Below, one piece after another: positions 43,152-52,611 of a stretch of DNA of 64,000 nt (within the stretch, counting starts at the first letter, position 1; every line of letters begins with the position of its first letter). The translations under genes and the position numbers were made by a program. The notes beneath the pieces were generated by a model, which was given only the letters and a program-made list of their open reading frames with translations, was not told where the DNA came from and made no database searches. The DNA is taken from assembly GCA_002748665.1 (NCBI GenBank), contig PDTB01000015.1, positions 124,001-188,000 on the forward strand, given 5' to 3'. The stretch is from Dethiosulfovibrio peptidovorans (GTDB taxonomy: Bacteria; Synergistota; Synergistia; Synergistales; Dethiosulfovibrionaceae).

Positions 43152-43328
43152 CTAAAAAAGGCTGTTAGAGAAAACACGGGGGAAAAGGAGCTTCCAGGTC
43201 CTCATGGCGTGCATCCTTTTCAGGTTCCATGTAATGCAGCCCAAACTCCACTCTCCCCGAACGGTCTCAAGCCCTCGGAGCAGAAATTGGCGAAAGCCCA
43301 TCACCGATTTGAGGGCCTTCTTCAACAG
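43152..43328 (-). pseudogene. C-terminal remnant of an IS1182-type transposase
   Basis: The minus-strand frame contains G-F-R-Q-F-L-L-R-G-L, then V-R-G-E-W-S-L and W-N-L-K-R-M-H. This is the conserved tail of IS1182/DDE-type transposases (R-F-x-L-R-G-L-x-K-V-x-x-E-W-x-L-x-C-x-x-x-N-L-K-R). Only about 58 codons remain and nothing before them matches, so the element is dead. I did not find its inverted repeats. Confidence 0.65.
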
Positions 43329-43402
43329 GGGGTCGGGGTCGTCTATATATGTATCACGCTTAATATTTTGTAGAATAATTAATTTTATAGAAAATACATC
43401 TA

Positions 43403-44596
43403 ATGAAAGAGGTGTTCTCCTTGGATCAGACAACAGCTCAGGCAATGGTAACATCGCCAGTCGGAATTATGGCCCTCGTTTCTCTCATGATAGCATTTTC
43501 TCTTCATGTTCAAAGGTACAAAACATTTCAAAAGCTGGGCCCTGCCATCACCTGTATCATCGCTGGCATCATCTTGTCCAACACCAAAATCCTCCCCTTC
43601 AATTGCGAGACTTATGGGACTTTTTTCAAATATGGGATTCCTCTGACCCTGACGATGTTTCTCCTCTCGGTCAACATCAAGGAATGGATTAAGCTTGCCC
43701 AAAAACCCCTCATCGCCATGCTCTTTGCATGCATCAGTGTCTGTTTCATGGCGACGGTCGCGGGCATGTGGCTTGCGCCCAAACTCCCTGAAGGATGGAA
43801 GATCGCCGGTATGTTCGTGGGAACCTATACAGGCGGCAGCAGCAACCTCACGGCCATCGGAACCGGCCTTGAGGTAAGCCCTACAACCTTCGGAGCAGCT
43901 AACGCGGCAGACTATGCCCTTGGCATTCCGCTGACGATCCTGCTCTTTGCTCTGCCGGGCCTCTTCATGAACAGCCAGAAACTACAGAAATGGTGGCCCT
44001 ATAAGCTGTCGAAGTCCGAACTCTACGACGAACAAGCACGCTCTATCTACGAGGCAAAAGAATGGTCTGTTAACGATGTCGCCATGCTCTTCATGCTGGG
44101 ATTTCTCGTCAACGCCGGGGCAACATGGGTTGCAAGTTTCTTTGGAAAAGGCGTCACGGGAGCCGTTCGTGTTGTCTGCATCACCACTTTTGCACTGGCC
44201 CTCGCGCAGATCGAGCCCATTCGGAAAACTCGAGGAAGCAGGGAAATGGGAATCTTCATTTCCATGTTTTACCTGGCCGCGATCGGCCTGGGGATCGACA
44301 TCAAGCAGTTCTTGGAGGCAGCTCCTCTGATCACCTTCATGTGTGCCATCGTGAGCATAGGCTGCTTGATTCTGCATCTGACGTTATGCAGGCTCTTCAA
44401 GATCCCCTATGAATACGTGATCGCTTCTATAACGGCATCCATCGCCGATGGAACTACATCCGCTCTCGTCTGCGCCTCCGCAAACTGGACAGGCATCATC
44501 GGAACAGCAATCGTTCTAGGCGCTATCGGCAACGCTTTAGGGAATTACATGGGGATCGGGGTCGCCTTTTTCGTCAAGTCCTTCTGCGGGCTGTAG
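43403..44596 (+). CDS. DUF819-family membrane transporter
   Basis: The 397-aa protein has about 11 hydrophobic segments. G-T-Y-T-G-G-S-S-N-L-T-A-I-G in the first half and A-S-I-A-D-G-T-T-S-A-L in the second are the inverted-repeat motifs of DUF819 (YjcL-like) carriers, which lack a firmly known substrate. The ATG at 43403 has no ribosome site. A TTG at 43421 has AGAGGTG at the correct distance and may be the true start. The CocE-type hydrolase 65 bp downstream is probably co-transcribed, hinting that the carrier moves a substrate or product of that enzyme. Confidence 0.82.
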   Translation: MKEVFSLDQTTAQAMVTSPVGIMALVSLMIAFSLHVQRYKTFQKLGPAITCIIAGIILSNTKILPFNCETYGTFFKYGIPLTLTMFLLSVNIKEWIKLAQKPLIAMLFACISVCFMATVAGMWLAPKLPEGWKIAGMFVGTYTGGSSNLTAIGTGLEVSPTTFGAANAADYALGIPLTILLFALPGLFMNSQKLQKWWPYKLSKSELYDEQARSIYEAKEWSVNDVAMLFMLGFLVNAGATWVASFFGKGVTGAVRVVCITTFALALAQIEPIRKTRGSREMGIFISMFYLAAIGLGIDIKQFLEAAPLITFMCAIVSIGCLILHLTLCRLFKIPYEYVIASITASIADGTTSALVCASANWTGIIGTAIVLGAIGNALGNYMGIGVAFFVKSFCGL

Positions 44597-44661
44597 ACCC
44601 AGCAAAAGGTATCCCGGGAGTCAGGATGGTTGCATAAACATAAAAAGGGGAGTGAGGCTTC

Positions 44662-46758
44662 ATGCCTGAGAAGAACAGGGTGTTTGTCCTGTACAAATAC
44701 GGCATTCCTTGGGCCGAAATAGAGCTTGAAAACAGGGAGCTCCTCAGTCGCAGAAGGGATATTCATACGGGCAGATGGTCTGAGCCATGTCCTTTCAGAG
44801 AGGATGACGCTGTTTTTTCAGAGTTTCCCATCCGCAAACTGGCAAGGCACTTAGGCGACCTCGAAGCCTTCCCCTGGGAGGGAAGAGCTGAAGCCAAACT
44901 CGGCTACGGAGCCCTTTTTCACAGGTATTGTGAGATATGCGACGGCAAAGACAGCTCGACCATCTGGGTCGAGAGAAGAGCGAAAAACCCCGTCGATATC
45001 GTCCTGTTTTCAGGAAAGCTCATCGGCTTTGTGACGATGAGGCGTGATGGTTGTTTAATGTTAATTGAAAAAGGGAGAGAGCGTCTCACACCCTTAAAAG
45101 CCTATCGAGATGAGGCGCTCTCTCCCGCCAATCATGACGTCAAATGCGCAGGAACATTACAGGTTCCCATGAGAGATGGCGTGAAACTCGCCTCCGAGCT
45201 CTACCTCCCTTCGGGGCTGAGACAGGGAGAAAGGGTCCCCACCATCTTGCTCAGGACGCCATATGGGCGTATAGCCTCCGCAGAGCCGGAGCTCCGTTTT
45301 GTATTCCGTGGTTACGCCTTGGTCGCTCAAGACTGCCGTGGCCGTGGTGATTCAGAGGGCGAATGGGTTCCCAACATTCACGAATGTGAGGACGGTAGCG
45401 ATACTTTGGATTGGATCGCAGAACAAGAGTGGTCAGATGGTCAAGTGGGAATGATCGGAGGATCCTACGGCGGCTACGTTCAGTGGGCCGCAGCTGCCTC
45501 TGGGAATCCTCATCTTAAAGCCATCGTCAGCCTGGTGACCTCCGGCAGCCCTTTCATAGACAACCCCCGAAAAGGCGGAGCCCTGATGTCCGGGATACTC
45601 GCATGGTGTATGCTGGTATCAGAGAAAATATCAAACCCTGAGGCCATGATGCGGACGGACTGGGAAGAGGTCATCACCCATCGTCCCGTCAAGGAAATTC
45701 CCGAAAAAGTATTGGGAAGGTCCATTCCCTTCTGGGATGAATGGCTACGACACAGCGATAACGATGCGTTCTGGCAAAAGGCGGACTGGACCCTGCATAA
45801 CCATAGAATCGATGTCCCCTCCCTGATCGTCTCGGGCTGGTTTGACGATGATGGACAAGGCAGCAGTCAGGCCTGGGACATGATGAAAAAGCAGGGGGGG
45901 AGCGTTTGCCGAATGATCCTGGGGCCCTGGTATCATAAAGCAAACACGACGAGGGATATCCATAACGTGCCCTTTGGAGATAACGCCATACTCTACGATA
46001 TGGACATCATCTATCTTCGCTGGTTTGATCACTACCTGAAAGAAATCTGGAACGGGATCGACCGTGAAGCTGCCGTCAGATATTATCTCGTAGGAGATAA
46101 CGTCTGGAAAGAGGCGGATACCTGGCCTCCTGAGAGAACCAGGCTGGTTCCTCTCTACTTCAGGGAGAAGGGGAGCTTAAGCTTTGATGTCCCCGGAAAG
46201 GGCGAGAAACCCGACAGATATACCTTTGACCCAAACGACCCCGCCCCTCATGTCATCGATATATCGGAGAATGAGCTCAATGTGCCGGAGAACTACAGCG
46301 AGGTGGAAAAACGCTCTGACATCCTGCTCTATACCACGGAAACTCTTGAGGAGGATATCGCTATTGCAGGGGATCTTTATGCCACACTCCATGCTGCCTC
46401 CAGCGGAAAAGATACGGACTGGATCGTCCGTGTTACGGATGTGGACACTCAAGGGAACTCCATCCGTATCGCAGGCGGTATTTTAAGAGCCCGGTACAGA
46501 AACGGCTTCGATAAAGCCGAGTTCATCTCTCCGGGGAAAGCAGAAAAATACATGTTGAGGCTTACGAGAGTCGGACATGTATTCAAGAGAGGGCACAAGA
46601 TCCGTGTTCAGGTTACCTCCGGTGCAAAGAACCTCGCCTTTCCCAACTGTAATACTGGCGAGGATCCGGCTTTCGCCGTCAAATTCGTCACTGCGGAACA
46701 AACTATCTACCACCAAAAAGGCTGTGAGAGTTTCATCGAACTCCCCATTCTCGAATAA
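44662..46758 (+). CDS. CocE/NonD-family hydrolase (X-Pro dipeptidyl-peptidase-like) with N-terminal extension
   Basis: The 698-aa protein has about 160 N-terminal residues I cannot assign. The alpha/beta-hydrolase core follows (L-R-T-P-Y-G-R; D-C-R-G-R-G-D-S-E-G; nucleophile in G-G-S-Y-G-G-Y; acid in G-W-F-D-D-D; His in G-P-W-Y-H-K), then the C-terminal jelly-roll typical of the S15/CocE family. The triad is complete. There is no signal peptide, so it acts in the cytoplasm on an imported ester, amide or peptide. A GGGGAGTGAGG site precedes the ATG. It shares the A/T-lean but distinct island with the DUF819 carrier. Confidence 0.85.
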   Translation: MPEKNRVFVLYKYGIPWAEIELENRELLSRRRDIHTGRWSEPCPFREDDAVFSEFPIRKLARHLGDLEAFPWEGRAEAKLGYGALFHRYCEICDGKDSSTIWVERRAKNPVDIVLFSGKLIGFVTMRRDGCLMLIEKGRERLTPLKAYRDEALSPANHDVKCAGTLQVPMRDGVKLASELYLPSGLRQGERVPTILLRTPYGRIASAEPELRFVFRGYALVAQDCRGRGDSEGEWVPNIHECEDGSDTLDWIAEQEWSDGQVGMIGGSYGGYVQWAAAASGNPHLKAIVSLVTSGSPFIDNPRKGGALMSGILAWCMLVSEKISNPEAMMRTDWEEVITHRPVKEIPEKVLGRSIPFWDEWLRHSDNDAFWQKADWTLHNHRIDVPSLIVSGWFDDDGQGSSQAWDMMKKQGGSVCRMILGPWYHKANTTRDIHNVPFGDNAILYDMDIIYLRWFDHYLKEIWNGIDREAAVRYYLVGDNVWKEADTWPPERTRLVPLYFREKGSLSFDVPGKGEKPDRYTFDPNDPAPHVIDISENELNVPENYSEVEKRSDILLYTTETLEEDIAIAGDLYATLHAASSGKDTDWIVRVTDVDTQGNSIRIAGGILRARYRNGFDKAEFISPGKAEKYMLRLTRVGHVFKRGHKIRVQVTSGAKNLAFPNCNTGEDPAFAVKFVTAEQTIYHQKGCESFIELPILE

Positions 46759-46763
46759 AAACC

Positions 46764-46805
46764 AACTCATAGAGACCTCTCGAATTCGAGAGGTCTCTAT
46801 GAGTT
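46764..46805 (+). terminator. Terminator with a 19-bp perfect stem
   Basis: A perfect 19-bp inverted repeat with an AATT loop begins 5 bp after the hydrolase stop codon and is followed by CTTGTG. The T-run is poor, but position and stem strength support termination or 3'-end protection. Confidence 0.65.
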
Positions 46806-46897
46806 CTTGTGTACCCAGCACAGACGACAATAAATGCCCTCCCCCACCGAAACTATAAGCAGACATATGGAGAACAAAAAGTAAGCTCTCTAAAACA

Positions 46898-46942
46898 TTG
46901 ACACAGAGGACCTCCGATGATATTTTATTGATCGATCAGTAA
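46898..46942 (+). promoter_or_regulatory. Promoter with TetR-like operator, copy 2 (RND operon)
   Basis: TTGACA (46898-46903), 17 bp, TATTTT (46921-46926), then the palindrome TTATTGATCGATCAGTAA (46925-46942, one mismatch over 9-bp arms) overlapping the end of the -10. The layout is that of a repressor-controlled efflux promoter. It is about 150 bp upstream of the RND gene. Confidence 0.75.
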
Positions 46943-47090
46943 GCAATATCGGAAGCTCTGTACCCTATCGTGTCATATCGCAAAAAAGCCCCAAGACTCT
47001 GTGATAGGACATATAATAAACGTGTTTTGTTCCTCGGAGAGAGGATCGTGATCGCCCCATAAAAGCCCCGATACTCGAAGGAGACCATAC

Positions 47091-50000
47091 ATGAAAAAAC
47101 TCATTGAGACAGCCCTGCACCGCCCGGTCACAGTGATCATCGCCACGCTGGCCCTGATCATATTCGGAATCACGGCGTTCTCATCTATGGGCGTGGAACG
47201 GATGCCCAACGTGGAGTTCCCCTTCGTCATGGTCAGCACAACTATGGAGGGGGCCAGCCCAGCCATTGTGGATAACGACGTGACGGACGTTCTGGAGGAG
47301 CAGATCAACACCATCGACGGCATCAAGAATATCTTCTCAAGCAGCTACGAGGGCAAATCCTTCATCGCTGTGGAGTTCCTGCTGGACAAAAACGTAGATG
47401 CCGCAGCAGCGGACGTTAGAGCCAAGGTGAGCCTGGTGAAGGGAAGACTCCCCGAGGAGGCCGACGATCCTGTCGTGGACAAGTTCAGCTTCTCCGACAT
47501 GGCCATCGTCACCATCGCCGTCAAAAGCACAGCTGACGAACGAACCACGTCGATGTTCGTGGATAAGATCGCCAAACAGCGACTGCAGACCGTCAAAGGC
47601 GTTGGGAACGCCCAGACGGTGGGGCTCAGACAAAGGGAGATCCGAGTGTGGCTTGAGCCTGTAGCCCTCCAGGCCCGAGGGCTCACCGCATCTGACGTAA
47701 AACGGGCTCTGTTTGAAAAACACGTGGAGCTCCCCGCAGGACGGATCGAGTCGGAGAATCAGGAGTACGGGATTCGGTTAGCTGGTGAATACGAATCCAT
47801 AGAAGCCCTGAAGGAGATGACCGTGGCACGCCGAGATGGAGCCCTCGTTCGCCTGAAGGACATCGCCCGAGTAGAGGACGGTTTTTCCGATCAGAGAAGC
47901 ATCGCAACCTACAATGGGACCGCGACAATCCTGATTGAGATACGGAAACAGCGGGGGACCAACGAGGTGGCTCTGGCGAAGGGCGTTCGAACCATGGTGG
48001 ACAAACTGAACGCAGCGGTCCCTAAGGGGATCTCTCTGGAGGTCGTTTACGATTCCTCCGTGTTCGTCAAACGCTCTATGAACGGGGTTCGTGGAGATAT
48101 TTTCATGGGAATTCTTTTAACGTCCCTCATCATGTTTCTGTTTCTCCGAACGTTTCGAGCGACCCTTGTAGCCATCATCACCATACCGGTGTGTCTCATA
48201 GGAACCTTCATCATTCTGAACGCTCTGAATATCACGATAAACAACCTGACCATGCTGGGGCTATCCCTGGCGGTAGGGATGGTGGTTGACAGCACTACCG
48301 TAGTCATGGAGAACGTCCACCGTCACAGGGAGATGGGAAAGACAGCGTCTCGCTCATCCGGTGACGGGGCCTCCGAGGTGGCCTTCTCGGTCCTGGCCGG
48401 AGCGGCCACGACCATGGCCGTCTTTCTTCCCGTGGCCTTTATGAGCGGTATCATCGGCAGATTCTTCTACGACTTCGGCATCACCGTTGCCGTTACCATC
48501 CTCATTTCGTTGTGTCTCTCTCTGACCCTGACCCCATTTCTCTGCTCTCGCCTTCTGGGACGACAGGCGAAGGAAAGCCGATTTTCCCGAGCTATGGAGG
48601 CCCCCTTCAAGCTTCTGGAGCGAAGCTATTCGGCTCTGTTGGGCGGAGCTGTCCGTCATCGATTTATCACCATCCTGATCGCCGGAGCCGTCTTCGTGAT
48701 CGGTCTCTGGATGGCTTCTCAGCTGGGGACATCGTTCTTCCCCACAGAGGACAGAGGGACCTTCGCCGTTGATTTCGAGCTGCCAGCCGACGCCTCACTT
48801 TATCAGACCGAGGAACTTCTTCAGGAGATGGGAGCTCTCATCCGAACCGACCCACGGGTCTCCTACACCTATGGCACTGTCGGAGGCGGAAAGGGCGGAG
48901 AGGTCTACAAGGGGCACCTCAACGTGGAACTGATTCCCAGGAAGGAACGTCCTCTTTTTCAGGAGATAATGCAGGAGTACCGGGACAAACTCTCGATATA
49001 TAAGGACGTAATCGTCACCCTTGGCAACACATGGGGCAAATCGGATATCTCCCTGGTCCTCCAGGGGTCCACATCGCAACAACTGGCAACAATTGGAGAA
49101 GCTATGAAGGCCGATCTTGAGGCTCAAGGCAACGGCCTCGTGGACATCACCACGGACCTGCGAATGAACAAGCCCCGGATCAACCTGGAGATCAACCGTA
49201 ACCTGGCCGACGATCTGGGTATCAGCACCCGTGAGTTGGCAACGGAGATCAAATCGTATTTCGGCGGAGTCAACGCCGGAAGCTTCAAAGAGGGCGGATA
49301 TCGATACGACATCCGGCTTCGGGCAGATCAGGCCGACCGGGACACCCCCGAGAAGGTTTCGGACATCTCCGTCCGTGGCGGCGATGGAAAGCTGATCCGA
49401 CTTCCAGGGCTGATCACCCCTCAGATAGACCTGGCACCCAACGTGATAAAACGATACAATCGCCAGCGCTCCCTGACTATCGGAGCCAACACGTTGGGTA
49501 TCGCACCAGGGGACGGGATCCATCGGATGGAGAATATTTTCAAAAAGCACGCTCCAGCTGACGGATCGGTCACGGTCTCCCCTGCAGGGGACTCGGAGAT
49601 GATGCGGGAGAGTTTCGCATCCCTCTCGGAAGCGCTGATCTTTGCCATCCTCCTTGTCTACATGGTCATGGCTATCCAGTTTGAGTCGTTCCTTCACCCT
49701 TTGATTATCATGTTCTCCCTGCCCCTCATGACTGCCGGGGCTTTCGGACTGCATCTCCTTGCTGGGCTTCGGTTCAGCGTCATGAGCTTTATGGGTATCA
49801 TTCTCCTGGTTGGAATCGTGGTGAATAACGCTATCCTTCTGGTGGATTTTATCAACCAACGGCGAGACCAAGGGTTGGACAAAATTTCTGCTGTCCTGGA
49901 GGCCGGCCCGCTCCGACTTCGGCCGATTCTTATGACGACCTGCTCCACGATGATCGGCATGCTGCCCATCGCCCTGGGCTTCAGCGAGGGGGGCGAGATC

Positions 50001-50204
50001 CGTCAGCCCATGTCGGTGGCCGTTATCGGAGGTCTGTTCACGTCTACCCTTCTCACCCTGGTCGTGATCCCCGTGGTCTATCTGATTCTGGACGACCTGG
50101 CTGACAAGGTGAAGAAGCTCTTCTCCCGAGTCACCATCATCAGACGAGGTCGTCGGATAACGACAGCAAAGAAGAAAACCGCCCGAATCGAGGCGGCATC
50201 ATAG
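47091..50204 (+). CDS. RND-family efflux pump, inner-membrane subunit (AcrB/HAE1-like)
   Basis: The 1037-aa protein has the standard RND plan: TM1, a large periplasmic loop, TM2-6, a second loop, TM8-12. The proton-relay helix TM4 reads G-M-V-V-D-S-T-T-V-V-M-E-N: the first of the usual two Asp is kept and the second is Ser. Other RND motifs are E-Q-I-N-T-I-D-G-I and G-I-V-V-N-N-A-I-L-L-V. Proton or Na+ coupling is uncertain with this variant. An AAGGAG site precedes the ATG. It heads an operon with TolC and adaptor genes and expels drugs or other toxic compounds across both membranes. Confidence 0.93.
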   Translation: MKKLIETALHRPVTVIIATLALIIFGITAFSSMGVERMPNVEFPFVMVSTTMEGASPAIVDNDVTDVLEEQINTIDGIKNIFSSSYEGKSFIAVEFLLDKNVDAAAADVRAKVSLVKGRLPEEADDPVVDKFSFSDMAIVTIAVKSTADERTTSMFVDKIAKQRLQTVKGVGNAQTVGLRQREIRVWLEPVALQARGLTASDVKRALFEKHVELPAGRIESENQEYGIRLAGEYESIEALKEMTVARRDGALVRLKDIARVEDGFSDQRSIATYNGTATILIEIRKQRGTNEVALAKGVRTMVDKLNAAVPKGISLEVVYDSSVFVKRSMNGVRGDIFMGILLTSLIMFLFLRTFRATLVAIITIPVCLIGTFIILNALNITINNLTMLGLSLAVGMVVDSTTVVMENVHRHREMGKTASRSSGDGASEVAFSVLAGAATTMAVFLPVAFMSGIIGRFFYDFGITVAVTILISLCLSLTLTPFLCSRLLGRQAKESRFSRAMEAPFKLLERSYSALLGGAVRHRFITILIAGAVFVIGLWMASQLGTSFFPTEDRGTFAVDFELPADASLYQTEELLQEMGALIRTDPRVSYTYGTVGGGKGGEVYKGHLNVELIPRKERPLFQEIMQEYRDKLSIYKDVIVTLGNTWGKSDISLVLQGSTSQQLATIGEAMKADLEAQGNGLVDITTDLRMNKPRINLEINRNLADDLGISTRELATEIKSYFGGVNAGSFKEGGYRYDIRLRADQADRDTPEKVSDISVRGGDGKLIRLPGLITPQIDLAPNVIKRYNRQRSLTIGANTLGIAPGDGIHRMENIFKKHAPADGSVTVSPAGDSEMMRESFASLSEALIFAILLVYMVMAIQFESFLHPLIIMFSLPLMTAGAFGLHLLAGLRFSVMSFMGIILLVGIVVNNAILLVDFINQRRDQGLDKISAVLEAGPLRLRPILMTTCSTMIGMLPIALGFSEGGEIRQPMSVAVIGGLFTSTLLTLVVIPVVYLILDDLADKVKKLFSRVTIIRRGRRITTAKKKTARIEAAS

Positions 50205-50224
50205 GAAAGGAGGGCTCTCTCACC

Positions 50225-51526
50225 ATGACCTGTATCCGTTTCGCCAAGACGTCCATCGTAGCGATGGCCTTTTTAGGGGCAACGGCAGCCCTGGCAGCTC
50301 CTATCTCCCTGAAGGACGCCGTTCAAATCGCCGTTCAGCAGGATATTGACGTCCTCAAGAGCCTGGAGGATCGGCACAAGAGCGACGCCGGAGCCATGAT
50401 TGCCCGTTCGGCCCTGTTTCCCTCTCTCAACCTGAGAGCCCACTACACGGTTCGGGACGAGCGCCATGCCCTGGCGGGCGACGGAACGGCCGGAGGTATC
50501 TCGCTGGTGGCGGTCCAGCCTCTGTACACCGGCGGTCGGGCGACAGCTCTTCTCCGTCAGTCCGAGGCGTACGACCGATCCACTCAGGCGGCAGTGACGA
50601 ACTCCAGGGAGCAGGTCGCGCTCGTCGTCGTGAGTCAATTCTCCCGGGTTCTTCAACTCAGGGAGAACGTGGCGGCCGGGCTGGACTCAGTCACCTTTGC
50701 AAAGAGCCATTTAAAAGAAACCATCAAAAAAGAGGCTCTGGGCGTAGCCAACCACTTTGAGGTCACCCGAGCCAGACAACAGCTCAGCGTCTACGAAACT
50801 CAACTCATCACCGCAAAAAACGATCTGGAGGCGGCGGCTATCGCCCTCAGAACAACTCTGCGTCTTCCTCCCAACGAGCCCACGGAGATCCAGGGCGACC
50901 TGGAGTTTCGTCCGTATACAGGAGACAAGGACGGCTCTTTGGAGAGGGCTCTGACTTCTCGGGGAGACCTGACCTCGGCGACTGCGAGGGTGGAGATGCA
51001 AAAAGAACAGATCCAGATAGTAGCTTCGGGGCTTCGTCCGCAGGTGAATCTCAAAGGCGTCTATTCCTGGGATGACCCTAAGGATGGAGACGGCAGTGCC
51101 GACGATGATTGGCAAGTGATCCTGAACGCCGAGGTACCCATCTTCGACCGCAACATCACCAAAGGAGAGGTCCAGGCCGAGCAGGCGACACTCCGCCAGC
51201 AAGAACTGGAGCTTGCCCGCCTCGTTGAACGCATTAAAAGCGATGTCTCCCAGGCCTGGCTCGATCTGGAAACGGCCAGACAGACAGTGGAGGCTACGTC
51301 AACCGATCTGGGGCTTTCCTCGGAGGCCCTTCGCCTGGCCCAGGTGGGCTACCGGGAAGGAGTAAGTCCTCAGATAGACGTTCTGGACGCTCAGGCATCC
51401 TACGCCCGATCCCGTAAGGACCGTGCTGCCGCTGTACGCTCCTATATGGTTCAGGTTGCTACCATCCAACGCATGGAGGGCCACCTGGTGGCCCATATCC
51501 TGAACGACGAGGGGGGATCTTTATGA
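50225..51526 (+). CDS. TolC-family outer-membrane efflux protein
   Basis: Protein of 433 aa with a signal peptide (residues 1-24, A-L-A cut). Two repeated outer-membrane-efflux-protein halves follow, each with long amphipathic helices (V-T-R-A-R-Q-Q-L in the first; G-Y-R-E-G-V-S-P-Q-I-D-V-L-D-A-Q in the second, a very typical TolC-family stretch). It forms the outer-membrane exit duct of the RND pump. An AAAGGAGGG site precedes its ATG, 20 bp after the pump gene, and its stop overlaps the adaptor ATG. Confidence 0.92.
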   Translation: MTCIRFAKTSIVAMAFLGATAALAAPISLKDAVQIAVQQDIDVLKSLEDRHKSDAGAMIARSALFPSLNLRAHYTVRDERHALAGDGTAGGISLVAVQPLYTGGRATALLRQSEAYDRSTQAAVTNSREQVALVVVSQFSRVLQLRENVAAGLDSVTFAKSHLKETIKKEALGVANHFEVTRARQQLSVYETQLITAKNDLEAAAIALRTTLRLPPNEPTEIQGDLEFRPYTGDKDGSLERALTSRGDLTSATARVEMQKEQIQIVASGLRPQVNLKGVYSWDDPKDGDGSADDDWQVILNAEVPIFDRNITKGEVQAEQATLRQQELELARLVERIKSDVSQAWLDLETARQTVEATSTDLGLSSEALRLAQVGYREGVSPQIDVLDAQASYARSRKDRAAAVRSYMVQVATIQRMEGHLVAHILNDEGGSL

Positions 51527-52611
51527 ATCGTTTCCGACCGATACTGCTGGCTCTCCTGATGTTTCTGACGTCCTCCGCATGGGGACAAAACGCCCGGGTG
51601 GAGGTGATAACAGTCTCCATCGACCCGGTCGTCTATCGGGGATTCTCCGAAAACAGCACCCTGGAAGCGGTGGATGAGGTGACACTCAACTCGGTAGTCA
51701 CCGCTCGATTGACGGCCATGTTGGTGAAGCAGGGTGACCAGGTCACCCTAGGCACTCCCGTGGCTGAGCTGGACCACCGACAGGTGGACGCCAGAATCGC
51801 CCAAGCTCAGGCCCAAATCGCTGTGGCTCAGGCCCAACTAGCTCAGACCACGGCTCAGCTGGACAATGCCAAGCTGGAACGAGACCGATACCGACGACTC
51901 GTGCAGGAGGGCTTCTCCACCCAACAGCAGCTCGACGCCAAAGAGACGGCCTACCGAACAGCCGCTGCCGCAGTCGAACTGAATCGAGCTCAGGTGCGCC
52001 AAAGCAGGGCCAACCTTCAGGCCCTCCAGGTGGACCTCTCAGAGTACACCATCAAAGCGTCCATCCCCGGGACGGTGGTCAACGACTACTCCCGGACCCC
52101 GGGTGAGATGATCACCGCTCAAACCCCTCTGGTCCAGATCGCCGATACCACCAGGCTCAAAGCGGTGATCCAGGCTCCAGAAAGTCAGACGAGCACCATC
52201 GCCATGGGGATGGCAGCTTTCGTCATCGTGGGAGACCGAAAACTGACCGGTCACGTGTATCGGATCCGCCCGTTCGTGGATCCGGCTACCAGGACCACCC
52301 AGGTGGAGGTGACCGTGGACGACCCAGACCCCCTCAAACCAGGGATGTTCGCCCGGGTGTTCATCGTCCAGGAAGCCCTTGAGAACGCCGTGATGATCCC
52401 AACCGCCTCGGTTCGCCGGGAGGAGGGCGCTGACTTCGTCATGGTGGCCCGTGACGGCAAGGCGAACAGGCGTTCCGTTCAACTTGGCGCCACAGTGGGC
52501 GACCGTGTCCAGATTCTGGAGGGGTTGGCCCCTGGCGAGACCCTCATCGTTTCGGGTGGCCGTACCCTGACCGACGGAGAGGCCGTAGACATTAAAGAGG
52601 AAACAGTATGA
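51523..52611 (+). CDS. RND efflux periplasmic adaptor subunit (AcrA/MFP family)
   Basis: The 362-aa protein has an N-terminal signal peptide (residues 1-21) and no lipobox. It has the split biotinyl-lipoyl domain (V-K-Q-G-D-Q-V-T-L-G-T-P-V-A-E-L-D), a helical hairpin of Ala/Gln-rich repeats (residues about 80-150), and the beta-barrel and membrane-proximal parts (P-G-M-F-A-R-V-F-I; L-A-P-G-E-T-L-I-V-S-G). It joins the pump to TolC. Starts with ATGA overlap on the TolC stop, and its own stop overlaps the next ATG. Confidence 0.93.
   Translation: MNRFRPILLALLMFLTSSAWGQNARVEVITVSIDPVVYRGFSENSTLEAVDEVTLNSVVTARLTAMLVKQGDQVTLGTPVAELDHRQVDARIAQAQAQIAVAQAQLAQTTAQLDNAKLERDRYRRLVQEGFSTQQQLDAKETAYRTAAAAVELNRAQVRQSRANLQALQVDLSEYTIKASIPGTVVNDYSRTPGEMITAQTPLVQIADTTRLKAVIQAPESQTSTIAMGMAAFVIVGDRKLTGHVYRIRPFVDPATRTTQVEVTVDDPDPLKPGMFARVFIVQEALENAVMIPTASVRREEGADFVMVARDGKANRRSVQLGATVGDRVQILEGLAPGETLIVSGGRTLTDGEAVDIKEETV

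Noticed and set aside
48795-49871. A 358-codon frame on the minus strand opposite the RND pump gene
   Set aside because: It lies wholly inside a well-conserved pump gene and has no protein-like motif or ribosome site.
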